Below, piece by piece: positions 45,242 to 56,809 of a stretch of DNA of 64,000 nt (positions are counted from its first letter, which is position 1; the number at the start of each line of letters is the position of its first letter). This DNA is from Ligustrum vulgare (lineage: Eukaryota > Streptophyta > Magnoliopsida > Lamiales > Oleaceae). Made by a program: the position numbers and the translations under genes. The stretch lies in contig OY743172.1 of the NCBI GenBank assembly GCA_963555705.1, positions 21,637,446 to 21,701,445 on the forward strand. The letters are read 5' to 3'. Below the pieces are notes generated by a model, which saw only the letters and a list, made by a program, of their open reading frames with translations, searched no databases and was not told where the DNA came from.

Positions 45242-46380
45242 ATGTCTCTGTCAGATGTCGGTTCAGACCACAAAACTGGTGCATCTCAGCCAGACCCAGT
45301 TTATACTGAATTAACAGCAAAAATGACAGAAGCCCTTACCAAAATCCAAATACCAACCCCGACCACCGAACCTTTCACTGCTTCGATTGGCATCAAGTTG
45401 GATGGAACCAACTATGTCCTCTGGTCCCAAGTTGTCGAGATGTATATCTCGGGAAAAGACAAGTTGGGATATATTAGGGTGTGTTCGGCTATGTTTTAAT
45501 TTGGAATGATTACAAAAATTTAATTTTCACAATTTCTCATACCACTTTTTAACCATCCACATTTTCTCTCTCCAATTTTTAACCCTTCATCTTACCTAAA
45601 AAATACAAATAAATTAACAAATAATTTCAATTCCTTGATTTGATACAAAACATTCCATATTAAATCTAAAAGAACACATCCTTAATGGTGACATACCACA
45701 ACCACCTTCGACAAATCCATCCTTTCGAAAATGGCGCACAGACAACGCCATTGTCAAAGGTTGGCTGATTAACTCCATGGATCCTTCCCTACTCGGTAAC
45801 TTTATTAGGTTTCCTACGGCTAAGTTGGTGTGGGATTCCATTGCTACCACTTACTTCGACGGTAGTGATACGTCTCAGGTCTATGATCTTCGACGTCGTG
45901 TGACACAATTTAAACAAGCTGGAGGCACCCTTGAGAAATACTACAATGATCTTCAAGGGTTATGGCGTGAAATTGACTTCCAGCGCCCTAATCCAATGGA
46001 GTGTGCAACTGATGTTCAGAAATATAATACTATTATTCAAGAAGACCGAGTTTATGTTTTCTTGGATGGCTTGGATGACCGACTTGACAAAATTCAGGGC
46101 GACATACTACAGCTTCGCCCGTTCCCTACCGTGGAGCAAGCTTATGCCCATGTCCGTCGAGAAGTAAGTCGCCAGGCTGTTATGATTACAGGAAGTGCAG
46201 ATGTTTCTGGAGCTGTTCTTGCCACCAAATGACTCAAACTCAGTCCCCTTGAACAATCTCCTACCATACACCATGAGAAATATAGCTCCCGTACATCCTC
46301 AGATGGCTCGAAGTGCACTCATTGTGGTAGTCAGAAACACACTCGTGGAAGCTGCTTTAAATTGCATAGGTACCCTGATT
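45242..46380 (+). pseudogene. Copia gag of the inner element, interrupted by a MITE and a frameshift
   Basis: The frame starts at ATG 45242 (MSLSDVGSDHKTGASQPDPV). It has IGIKLDGTNYVLWSQVVEMY, is broken after KLGYI by the MITE, and resumes with NGDIPQPPSTNPSFRKWRTD, AIVKGWLINSMDPSL, VWDSIATTYFDGSDTSQVYD and YVFLDGLDDRLDKIQGDILQ. A frameshift near 46230 precedes the zinc knuckle CTHCGSQKHTRGSC (about 46315-46356, another frame). Confidence 0.88.
45477..45681. mobile_element. PIF/Harbinger-type MITE in Copia gag, TSD TTA
   Basis: 205 bp with ends GGGTGTGTTC and GAACACATCC and the TSD TTA (45474-45476, 45682-45684). Removing the element and one TTA restores GGATATATTAATGGTGAC, reading GYINGD, the continuous gag frame. 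No coding capacity. Confidence 0.93.
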
Positions 46381-46399
46381 GGTGGAATGATCTCCAAGC

Positions 46400-47871
46400 T
46401 AAGAAAACGTCAAGAAAAGGGCAACAAAGATGAGGGTCATGGTAAAGTAGTTGTTGTTAATGCCGAACCTCAACTCTCTTTCACACCACAAATGGGGCAG
46501 GTTTCGAACTCAGGTAACAGTGGGTGTGCATGTTGTACTTCGACTAATGATGATACTCATAATGCATGGCTACTAGACTCTGGTGCTACTGACCACATGA
46601 CATTTTCAGATTTAGATTTCACACAGACCTCACTACCTAAACGTACCAATATCGTCAATGCTAATGGCGCTATCTCCCTGGTCATTGGAGCGGGCACTGT
46701 GACATTGTCCCCTACTTTACAGCTGCATAATACTTTACTTGTTCCATCTTTGTCTCATAAGCTTCTATCTATGAGCCAAGTGACATTTGATCGTACTTGT
46801 GTTGTGCTAATATACCCTACATTTTGTCTCCTCCAGGACATTCTGACCAAGGAGATTATTGGGCGTGGTACTAAAAGAGGGGGACTCTATTATATGGAAG
46901 ACTTCAGTATGAGCCAAGCACATCATATGCAACACTCTCTTGGAAACAAAGAAAAGGAAATTTGGATTTGGCACCGTCGATTAGGGCATCCATCTTTCAC
47001 CTATATGAAACATTTATTTCCAGATTTATTTTCTCAGTTGAAACACTTTGATTTTCAGTGTGAAACTTGCATATTGGAAAAAAGTCATAGGGTTTCTTTT
47101 CCATCAAATTCGAATAAAAAGGTTACTCCATTTGCATTGATCCACTCTGATGTGTGGGGTCCTTCCCCAATTACTACTATATCTGGTTTCAAATGGTTCG
47201 TTTTGTTTGTTGATGATTGTACTCGCATGACTTGGCTTTATTTGCTCAAACATAAAGATGAGGTACTGGGAGTGTTTAAATCATTTCATAATATGGTGAA
47301 AACACAATTTTCTGCCAAAGTTCAAGTACTTCGATCAAATAATGGTGGTGAATATGCAAATCACCAATTTCGTGAGCATCTCGAACAACATGGCATTATT
47401 CATGAAACTTCATGCCCCTCGGAAAAATGGAGTTTCTGAGCGCAAAAACAGGCATGTTCTTGAAACTTTGAAACTGCTCGAGCTCTCTTAATTGGCGCAT
47501 ATGCTCCTAGCCGTTTCTGGGCTGATGTTGTTACCACTGCGGTCCACCTACTCAACCGAATGCCCTCTAAGGTGCTGAAATTCCAAACCCCATTGCAAGC
47601 CCTCTCTACACATACTCCGGTACCTTCTATATTGACTCTTCCACCTCGTGTGTTCGGGTGCATAGCATATGTTCATCTCCATAAGAACCAGCGAACTAAG
47701 CTAGATCCATGTGCTCGTAAGTGCTTCTTTATGGGATATGCTTTCCACCAAAAAGGCTATAGGTGCTTCGATCCCACATTAAGTCGCACCTATATTACTA
47801 TGGATGTCACCTTCATGGAAACTGAAACATTTTTTCCACCCACTTTCCCTCTTCAGGGGGAGACTAGATAG
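46400..47871 (+). pseudogene. Copia protease and integrase of the inner element
   Basis: Protease NAWLLDSGATDHMTFS (D-S-G intact). Gag-pre-integrase with IWIWHRRLGHPSFTYMKHLF and CETC completes the HHCC zinc finger. The integrase core has IHSDVWGPSP (first Asp). The second catalytic position reads VLRSNNGGEYA, where the usual Asp of R-S-D-NGGEY is Asn. A frameshift near 47420 (CPSEKWSF) precedes NGVSERK in another frame (catalytic Glu). 47560-47871 reads PSKVLKFQTPLQALSTH and FGCIAYVHLHKNQRTKLDP, the integrase C-terminal part. The integrase is predicted inactive. Confidence 0.9.
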
Positions 47872-47886
47872 GAAGAGCTGAATTGG

Positions 47887-49830
47887 ATGGAATTCAACTG
47901 GATGGACTTATTTGAAACACATGTGGAACAGAGGAAAACAGAACATGTCTCCCTGGCTCCGTCTATTGTTGAAGGCACTCATGAGAATCACACTGAACAC
48001 TCTGAAGATGCTCATCAACACCATGAAAATGATCAAACAGCTTCCCCCTCTACAGTACCAGAAGACCCAACTCCTGAGAATGATCCTGAGGTAAGCTCTT
48101 GTAACACAAATATCATAGCATCTCCTGTTGGTTATATGTTACCTAACAGGCACAACTACGGAAATCATCCAAGCTGCTACTCACCAGACATTGAGGAAAG
48201 AAGATCAAGATACCCTATTGCAAATTATGTGTCCACAAAGGGGTTGACTGAACCACTCAAAAAAATTGTGCATAACATCTCAGTGAATAGTATCCCATCA
48301 AGGGTCGAGGAAGCCTTGGAAGACCCAAAGTGGACTCGAGCAATCAAAGATGAAATGGAGGCACTGATGAAGAACAAGACATGGAGCCTAGTGCCATTAC
48401 TGGAAGGAAAAAAATCAGTTGGGTGCAAGTGGGTGTTCTCCATTAAATACAAAGTTGACGAATCTATAGAAAGATACAAGGCAAGACTCGTGGTCAAAGG
48501 GTATACTTAAACATATGTTATAGACTATCAAGAAACTTTCTCACCAGTAGCTAAATTAAATATTGTTAGAGTATTGTTATCTCTTGTAGCAAATTTAGAT
48601 TGGCCACTATATCAATTTGATGTGAAAAATGCCTTTCTTCATGGTGAACTTGAAGAAGAGGTTTATATGGACATTCCTCCAGGTTACTCAGTGACCACTA
48701 GAACTAATGAGGTGTGCAAGCTGTAATGAGCCTTGTATGGATTAAAACAATCACCGCGAGCTTGGTTTGGGAGATTTAGCTTGGCAATGAAGAAGTATGG
48801 TTTCCAGCAAAGCAACATCGAACACACTTTATTCCTTAAAAAAGGGCAAGGCAAAGTAACCGCTCTAATTATCTATGTTGACGATATGATCATCACAGGA
48901 GATGATATCGAATAAATATCTAGGCTCCAAGGGCAATTGGCTAATGAATTCGAAATGAAGAACCTAGGTGGGCTTAAGTATTTTCTTGGAATAGAGGTTG
49001 CCAAATCAGCCCAAGGCATTTTTTTATCCCAAAGAAAATATGTTCTAGATTTATTATTTGAGGTTGGACTGTTAGAATGCAAACCAGTGTATACCCCAAT
49101 TGTCCAAAATCACAAGCTTGGAGTATATCTGAACCAGAAACCAACTGACAAGGGAAGATACCAACGATTAGTTGGCAAACTGATTTATCTCTCTCATACT
49201 CGTCTAGATATTGCATACGCTATAAGTGTGGTGAGTCAATTTATGCTTTTTCCTAGTGAGGAACACATGGAGGGAGTAATTCGGATACTAAAATACTTGA
49301 AATCATCTCCAGGAAAAGGGCTCATGTTTTCTAAGAATGGTCATGTTGGAATTGATGGCTATACAAATGCGAATTGGGCCGGGAACATATTTGATAGGAA
49401 GTTGACCTCAGGATACTTCACATTTGTAGGTGGAAATCTTATGACTTGGAGAAGTAAGAAGCAAAAGGTGGTGGCGCTCTCGAGTGTAGAGGCGGAATTT
49501 CGTAGGATGGCCAAGGGGTTGTGTGAACTCTTGTGGCTAAAAGGATTATTGAACGAGATTGGTTTTGCTCCTAAGTGTGAAATGAACCTTTTTTACGACA
49601 ATAAAGCTGCCATGGACATTTCGCACAATCTTGATCAACATGACCGAACTAAACATGTAGAAGTAGATCAGCACTTCATCAAACATAACCTCGAAAATAA
49701 TACAATTCGGTTCCCATTTGTCAAGTTTGAGGATCAGCTTGCGGATATACTCACCAAAGTCGTGTCAAGCAAAGATTTCTACAACTCACTAATCAAGTTG
49801 CGCATGAAGGATCCGTATGCATCAACTTGA
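47887..49830 (+). pseudogene. Copia reverse transcriptase and RNase H of the inner element
   Basis: A variable linker, then YPIANYVSTKGLTEPLKKIV and the RT start ALEDPKWTRAIKDEMEALMK, KSVGCKWVFSIKYK and YKARLVVKGYT followed by a stop (48508). The frame continues as FSPVAKLNIVRVLLSLVAN and FDVKNAFLHGELEEEVYM to a stop near 48723. ALYGLKQSPRAWFGRF and the active site IIYVDDMIITGDD follow, then a stop near 48913. 48937-49830 holds GGLKYFLGIEVAKSAQGIFL, GYTNANWAGNIFDRKLTSGY and HVEVDQHFIKHNL (RNase H; the usual D-W-A-G reads N-W-A-G). Three stops make the polyprotein non-functional. Confidence 0.9.
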
Positions 49831-49837
49831 GGGGGAG

Positions 49838-49917
49838 TGTTGGCGTGAGTTGTATATTAAAGGAATGCTGGGTCAATTACAGGAAATTAATTTGAAATAT
49901 ATCAAAACCTTTCTACA
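49838..49917 (+). repeat. 3' LTR, 80 bp
   Basis: Copy of 45098-45177, followed directly by the second ggtta. Confidence 0.95.
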
Positions 49918-50905
49918 GGTTATGATGCAGGGAGTGCTTAAGGATGGTTTGTATCAGCTGCAACCACTGAAGCCCAAGTCCAAAGCTTCAGTCCAACAGT
50001 TAAACGCCACAAATAAGTCTCAGTACACTTCATTTACAGTTCAATCAAATTTTAAAACACCAAAAGAGTCACTCAGTTCACCAGTTTTAGAGTCAAGTGT
50101 TTGGCATAGGAGGCTAGGCCACCCTTCCAATCTTGAATTGAGTCATGTTTTCAAAGTTTGTAATAAAAAGCTCAGTATAATTGAAACACCAGTGTTTTGT
50201 GAAGCCTATCAATTTGGCAAAACCCATGCTCAACCTTTCACTCAATCTACTTCACGTGCCTTAAAGCCACTAGAACTCATTCATAGTGATGTGTGTGTCC
50301 TGCACCTAAAACATCTACCTCAGGATTCAAATATTATATCATATTTGTGGATGACTATAGCAGACACATTTGGATATACCCTATGAGACTAAAATCGGAA
50401 GCCCTCAGTTTGTTTATCAGTTCAAAAAACATGTAGAAAATAGATTTGAAAGGACCATTAAAATTCTACAAACCGACTGGGGAGGAGAATTTAGAAACTT
50501 CAAACAAATAGCTCTTGAGTCTGGTATGGAACTAAGATAGTCATGTCCTCACACCTCAGCCCAAAATGGGAGAGCGGAGAGAAAACATAGACAAATTACA
50601 GAAATGGGGTTAACACTTTTGGCTCAAGCTCATATGCCATTACATTTTTGGTGGGAAGCCTTCCCAACAGCAACATATATCACCAAAAAATTTCCAACCC
50701 CTGTTTTAATGCATAAATTTCCCTTTCAAGTTCTATGTGGTAAAGAATTTGATTACAACTTCTTGAAAAATTTTGGTTGCACTTGTTACCCTTACTTAAA
50801 GCCATACCAGGGACATAAATTTGATTTTCATTCTCATAGGTGTGTTTTCCTTGGCTATAGTTAATCACATAAAGGTTATAAATTTTATGTCGTAATAAAT
50901 TGATG
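49918..50905 (+). pseudogene. Copia integrase of the outer element
   Basis: Continues the protease frame: SVWHRRLGHPSNLELSHVFK, and the finger reads FCEAYQFGK where the second Cys of C-x2-C is Tyr. IHSDVCVLHLKHLPQ is shifted from the usual HSDVWGP. The core continues with ILQTDWGGEFRNF (second Asp), a stop near 50539, SCPHTSAQNGRAERKHRQI (Glu), and FGCTCYPYLKPYQGHKFDFH. It ends near GYS-SHKGYKFYV (about 50900), where the element is truncated. Confidence 0.88.
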
Positions 50906-52640
50906 ATGATAATCAGATGCTCCATTGCTCTCTTTTTTAGGCTCATGGCCAAAGCATTTAACATGTTGGTATCACTTCTAAAACCTCCTTCAAAAGTGTA
51001 TTTTTACAGTTCATCAGCATAATCGGCAAGGTTACTGAGAGACTGCGCCCATTAGATTCATGATGCATAATTACGTGTAATGAGTGTGCATCCCAACGCA
51101 TAACCACCAGGGATTTTGAGTAAGCACAACGGCTAATATGTATTGTCCAGATTTAACGAATCGATTACATTAAAGTTTGAGGTGGAAAATCACAAAAAAA
51201 GATCAAATCATGCTAAAAATGAGACTATGGGGGACCAAAATGTCACTTTCTAGTAGTTCAGGACTAATCACGCAATTAAAGGAGGGACCAGAACACATTT
51301 CTAAAAGTTGAAGGACCTCAATTGAAATTTTGAAAGGACTTATTTGAAAAGAAATTTAAAAAAATAGGGACTAAATTGATTAACCATGAAAGATGGCGGA
51401 CTGAAATGCAATTAAAAAATATGTGTGCAGAGATATCATCAGACCAAGCCATGCGGCAGCATGGCCTCTGCTCGGGAAAAAAATATTTTGGGTCAACCGG
51501 GTCAACTCGGTAAGGCCCAAATGCTGTATTTTTGTGGGTTAACCGATTTTGAGGGTTATTTAGGTCATTTTTGGGTAAACATAAATACCTAAACATCATT
51601 TTAGCTAGGGATCTTGGTTATCATCTTGCCTCTTCTTGTTTTGCTCTCTAGTTTAGGTTTATTTTTTTAGTCCTTTTGTTTTAACTTTCATCCAACAATG
51701 TATAATATTTATTTGGATTGTATTAGGTTGTTGAGAACATTTTGGAGCATTCAAGTCGCACAACCTATTAGGAGGGGAGGTTTTTCTTCATTTCCTAATT
51801 GTAACTTTTATATTTAACTCATTATTGAAATGATTTTATTAAACTCTAAGTGTTGTTATTATTTCATTATGGGCTAAATCTTAGTTTTGTTGGGATGTTT
51901 GATTGAAGCATAATTTCACTTTACTTATGTTAATGTTTGTTTTTAAATTTTGGGATACTTATTTGTGTATTTGAATTTCTAATTATTTTCTTGCATTTGT
52001 CTAGCTATCAAATGTTGAATGAAGGAGTTTGTTACTATTTTGAAATACTACATATTTTGGAATAGAAGTTCAAATACCAAAGGTTACTTGATTAATTAAT
52101 TGATTAAGGTTAATTGACATTCAAAAGAAGAAATTGACTTATGTTAATTTATTGATTAGGACTAATTACATTCGAGAGAAGAGATTAGTTATGTTTGGAG
52201 AGATAATCCTTGCAACTACTTGACTAATTAATTGATTATGACTAATTTTATTCGAGAAAAGACTTTAGCTCATGTTAGTTAATTAATTTGGGTCAATTGA
52301 CATTTGAGAGAAGCAATTGGTATTGTTTGGAGTATTAAACCTTATATATGTCTTAAGTAATCCATTACTCTTACAAAGTGCAAAATTTGTGTTAAGTGAG
52401 AGTTAAGTGAAAATCAAATATCCCAACATTTCCCCAACTTCAATCTATTTCAAAATCATCTTTATTTCCTAGCTTTTATATTTTAATTTCTTTATTTAAA
52501 TTAACTAGTTAAGAAATCCAACATCAAACCAAACTTGTTATGTTACTTGACTTTTCATTGAATTTAGAATCATCAATCTTAGTTACAAATAGATCAATCC
52601 ACGTGGGTAACGTCAATAAGTGTCACTAGTTCAATTAGTT
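50906..52640. other. Degraded LTR-like DNA
   Basis: No coding sequence. 51200-51400 contains the sentence type gggactaaattg / ggaccaaaatg also seen in the LTR at 39153. 51590-51900 resembles an LTR transcript start (ataaatacctaaac, agctagggatcttgg). 52080-52330 has three imperfect repeats around ttaattgacattcgagagaag. 52560-52600 (cttagttacaaatagatcaatccacgtgg) resembles the U5 end of Athila/Tat LTRs. No TSD or element ends were found. Confidence 0.4.
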
Positions 52641-52715
52641 TTAGCAAAACACGTCATATTTTACAAATTCATTAGTTACAATTGTAATTAATTACAAAAT
52701 TAATATAAAGTCACA
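52610..52715. repeat. Left copy of a repeat flanking the LINE
   Basis: Contains gtcatattttacaaattcat, tagttacaattgtaattaat and attaatataaag. It is matched at about 54405-54495 on the other side of the LINE. Confidence 0.75.
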
Positions 52716-52750
52716 ATTGTAATTAATTGTAAACTGTAGTACCAGGAAGG

Positions 52751-54350
52751 TTGATCACAGATAATGTTATTGTGGGATTTGAATGTATGCACTCTTTGGA
52801 TCGAAAGAAAAAGGGACGGGAAGGCTTTCTTGCACTAAAATTGGATATGAGTAAAGCCTATGATAGGTCGACTGGAGTTTTGTGCTTCATATCATGTTTA
52901 AAATGGATTTTTTCTTCTAGATGGAGGAATCTTATTCTTAATTGTATGTCTACTCCAAGCTCTGTGTTCCATTTGAATGGTAAGGTGCATGGCTGTGTTG
53001 TCCCTACTAGGGGAATTCGGCAAGGTTGTCCGCTTTCTCCTTATATCTTCTTATTGTGTACGGAGGATCTCTCATGTATGATTCGATTGGGTGAAAGAGA
53101 TGGTAAGCTACAGGGATTCAGTGCTCACGCGGTGGCCCTCGGATATCCCATTTGTTCTTTACTGATGACTCACATATTTTCCTACTGGCTAAGGTTTCTG
53201 ATTGTCAGGCACTGTTAGATATCTTATCATGCTACGAACAAGCTTCGGGGCAAATCATCTCATTTGGCATTTCGAACCAAACAATCAATACTTAGTTCGA
53301 AGTGGGTACAGGTTAGTGATGGAGGATTGGGTGGACACAGTGGGACAATCAGTGGGTGATAAATGGTGGAAGTTTGTATGGAAGATATTAGCAACCTCAA
53401 GGATTAAAATTTTCATTTGGCGTCTGTATCATGACTCCCTCCCAATTGGATGCAATTTGTATCGAAGGGGAGTGTTGTCTTTTGCACAAGCTCGCTGTAG
53501 TATATGTGGAATGCTAGAATCGGTTGTGCACACTTTATTCAATTGCAAGGAGGCCAAGCTAATTTGGAAATTTGTCGACCACGGGGGTTCGATTAAACCT
53601 TTGCTAAAGGTGCATGAATTGCTTGTAGCTGATGTGTTGGCGGGAATGTTAAACAAGATGAATAAAGAGGATGTGAGATGGTTTTGTGGCCTTCTGTGGA
53701 TATTGTTGGGTGAACGAAATCGAGTTGTGCATGGAGGTTTCCGGCGGGATGTTTCGACATCAGTGGAGATCACGAATAATCCGTGGTGCTAGACTTCGAC
53801 TTCGATAGATGTTGGTGAACAGAGAACGACAAGGGTGGATATTCGAATATGGGTGTTACCTCCTTCTGGCTGACTCAAATTAAACACTGACGCAGCAATA
53901 AGGGAGGACATAAGGGTGATTTCTTTCAATGTTGTCATTCATAATGAATGGGGGATGGTTGTAGGGGCTGAGGTTAAAGTGTGTGAAGGAAGTTTCAGTA
54001 CGGAAGTGACGGAGGCTATGACGCTAAAAGAGGGGCTGCTTTATGTTCACTCGCATGGCTTTTCCAATTGCTTTGCAGAGACAGACTCGCTTATATTGGT
54101 CCAACAATTACAGAGTGATTATTTTTTTAACTCGATTGCGGGTATTCTTTTTTATATTAGTTTATTACTTCGTTTGGTTAATGGATCTTGTTCCTTTATT
54201 CATAGAGAGGGTAACAGAGTGACACATGCCCTAACAGCTTATGGTGCCAATAATCTGTTAACTTGTTGGGGGTCGGATTGTTTGCCTTTGGTTTTATCAG
54301 ACCCAGTTCGAGCTGATCTGAATTAATGCATTTTGTCCTTAAAAAAAATA
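52751..54350 (+). pseudogene. 5'-truncated L1-like LINE: RT, zf-RVT and RNase H fragments
   Basis: Begins inside the RT domain: GFLALKLDMSKAYDR (motif A), then TRGIRQGCPLSPYIFLLCTE (motif B). A frame change gives LFTDDSHIFLLAKVSDC, where FTDD is the catalytic F-x-DD. After an internal deletion, 53270-53790 holds the zf-RVT region (WWKFVWKILATSRIKIFIWR, CSICGMLESVVHTLFNC). From 53880 there is an RNase H domain (KLNTDAAIRED, SFSTEVTEAMTLKEGLLYVH, FAETDSLILVQQLQ, SFIHREGNRVTHALTAYG) ending in TAA at 54324. An A-rich tail follows (54340-54360). No endonuclease or 5' ORF is present. Confidence 0.88.
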
Positions 54351-54404
54351 TAAAAAAAATATGTAATCAAGTTACAATTGCAGTTGTAATTAAGGTGAAT
54401 GTAA

Positions 54405-54492
54405 CTAATTCAATTAATTTTGGAAAAAATAAAATTCGTCATATTTTACAAATTCATTAGTTACAATTGTAATTAATTCTAAAATTGAAATA
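54405..54492. repeat. Right copy of the LINE-flanking repeat
   Basis: Shares taactaattcaattaatttt, gtcatattttacaaattcat and tagttacaattgtaattaat with 52610-52715. It is too long and too diverged to be a simple TSD. Confidence 0.75.
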
Positions 54493-54655
54493 AAAGTGTG
54501 TTTGATATTGTTTAAAATGAGTTTTTTTTTTTAAATGATTAACAGTAATTTTGAGAAGAATGAATGATTTAAATTTGGTTTAAAATTTAAATATTGTATG
54601 CTTGACTATTAATTGATGGTTAAGATTGAATATCGTAGAAAAAAAAAACGTGTTC
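54493..54655. mobile_element. MITE-like element of the GTGTGTTTGATA family
   Basis: Starts gtgtgtttgatattgttt and ends around gtgttcaac. Closely similar along its length to the reverse complement of 22912-23100. TIRs are weak and the TSD is uncertain. Confidence 0.6.
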
Positions 54656-54766
54656 AACCTTTATTAATTGATTTGCATTAAATGAGCAGCCACTTTTTTT
54701 AAATTCTGAAATGACATGTTAAGGTTATCTGTCTATTTAAGCACTTATTAAACAACATGGACCTTG

Positions 54767-56493
54767 TGATAAGTGTATTTTATACACTTATTTCTATTCT
54801 AAAATTAGGATTTTATTTGTTTGTTTAAGAATATTTGCTATTTATTTAGTTAATATTGTTTGTATTTCAGAAATAATTCAAAGTCGAGAAAACAAAGGAA
54901 ATGAAGCAAAAACAAGTCATTTGGATGATAAAAGAGCTAAAGTGTGAAAACCAAGAGTTGATGAAGTAAATCAAAAGGGTCAATTGGAAGAAAAGTCAAA
55001 GAAAGAACCAAATTGGAAGAAATTAGGAGTTTAAGGACTAAAGTATACAAATCAAAAGAAGAAGGACCAAATTGCAAATATTCAATTGTTGATTCGGATC
55101 AAGATAAGATACTTGAGGACTTTTAGGAGTCAATTTGATGCAATTAGAAGGCAAAAAGGAATGAAATATGGTAAGAATATCACCATAAATTCATTTCAAT
55201 CAAACAAGGTCTTAGGGCAGATTTTTAGTCAGACGTTGAAACCTAATTTCGGGGTAATAAAAATTCGAATTGGAAAAATCCTATTTCAGGAAGAATTGTA
55301 TCCCTTTACGTTATCTTTCTAACGGACTTTAAAGCACCTCAATCGGATAAGCAAAATGAAAGATATGATCAAAATACTAAATGCTGTGCAATAAAAGGAT
55401 GATGACCAAATTGCTGAAATTTAAAGAAGAAAATTGTTGCTGCCGATATAACCGTGCGGCCGCAAGGTTGAAAAAGCGTACGGCCAAAAAAATCAACGAC
55501 TGAAGGTTGGATTTTCGAGGCGTGCGGTCGCACGGTAGTCCCGACTGGGCCGCAGGTAGGCTTTTTGCGCGGATTTTAGCCAAATTCTCATATTTTTGAC
55601 CTAGACTTCATGAACATCTATAAATAAGATACTTGGGGCACGAAATTAGGGGTTCCCAACTTGCTCAATTCATGCCAAAACGCTGTCGAAGTGCCGAGGG
55701 ATCCAAACCACGCCAAGATCAAGATTGAAGATACAATTGCAAGGAGATGAATTGGGTTACATCTTTTCATATCTCTTGTTATTTATTTTCTATTATGTTT
55801 CTAGGCTAGGTTAATTGTGCTGGAATTGTGATGAAGTTTTGATTTCTTGACTCCATCTTTTAATCTATTATTTAATTTATGCAATTCATGGTTTTGAGCA
55901 ATTGAATTATGCTTTTTCTATCATGCAATTACTTGATCACTAGTTGTATGATTTTAGGTTGTGATTTCTTAAGTTCGAAAGATTTGGATTTCATTAGACT
56001 TGTTTCAATTGCCACAAAGTCCGATAGGGGATAGAAATATACCCATATGCTTTGTGTTATCTTCTATAATATTCATAGTTCTTTTAATGCTTTCTTGCAC
56101 ATTCGTATTCAACATAGAAATATAGTTGGGTTGTGTGTAGGAATAGGCGTTATTGCTTGTCCGAAAGGGAGTTTTAACAACATTAGGAATATGGATTTTC
56201 AAAACCCGTGAATTGTATTTAAATAATTTGGTTAAGATATGGACGATAGAGTCAAAATGGATTCATAATTCTAACGCATTTATTTTCATTCGTTTAAAAT
56301 CAAATTTGTCAATTTTTTAGTTTAATCTTTATTTTAATTTTCAAAAACAAAATTGTCAAACTCAAACAAATTCCTTGTTCCAGTTAAGGGAATAGTCTAA
56401 AATACGATTTAAATCAATCTCTGTGGGATCGATACTTGGACTTAAAATCCACTTTATTACTTGCGCGACCCGTGCACTTGCGGAGCGTTGTCA
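54767..56493 (+). repeat. 5' LTR of Athila element 2
   Basis: About 1.73 kb from TGATAAGTGTATTTT to GAGCGTTGTCA, placed six bases before the PBS. It contains a GC-rich patch at 55440-55570 with CGTGCGGCCGCAAGG and GTGCGGTCGCACGG. The exact left end is an inference from the TGATAAG start. Confidence 0.75.
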
Positions 56494-56499
56494 AGTTTT

Positions 56500-56517
56500 T
56501 GGCGCCGTCGCCGGGGA
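56500..56517 (+). promoter_or_regulatory. Primer binding site for tRNA-Asp
   Basis: TGGCGCCGTCGCCGGGGA, one base different from the complement of the plant tRNA-Asp(GUC) 3' end. Confidence 0.88.
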
Positions 56518-56809
56518 TTGTTCTTTAAATTTATTTTTAGATTACTTTCACTAATTCGGACTTTTTACCGCTTTATTTTATTTTATTCTTGTTTATTTTT
56601 TGTTCTTGTTTTTAATTTATTTTAGGACCTTAAATTCTAATTTTAGTTTAGTTACTAGTTTCGTTGTTTTTCTTTTAGTTGTGTATGTTACGTTCGAAAA
56701 AAGGGAATCTTTTCGAAGCTGACCCGAAAATAGAACGTACCTTACACCATAGATTAAGAGAACTTAACTAGATAAACAGAAAAATAAAAAAATTCAAATA
56801 GCAAACAAT

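Larger units (their letters stand above)
45098..49917 (+). mobile_element. Full-length inner Copia with 80-bp LTRs, TSD ggtta
   Basis: LTRs 45098-45177 and 49838-49917 differ at one base. Both run from TGTTGGCG to TTTCTACA, with TSD ggtta (45093-45097, 49918-49922). The PBS TGGTATCAGAGCC (45178-45190) and the polypurine tract gagggggag (49829-49837) directly abut the LTRs. The order gag, PR, IN, RT, RH is Copia. A MITE sits in gag. Several frameshifts and stops are present. Confidence 0.95.
43704..50905 (+). mobile_element. Truncated outer Copia element interrupted by a second Copia
   Basis: The PBS TGGTATCAGAGCC (43704-43716) starts an internal region with gag, protease and integrase. It is split at 45093-45097 / 49918-49922 (ggtta) by the inner Copia. 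The element stops after integrase near 50905. RT, RNase H and 3' LTR are absent. Confidence 0.85.
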
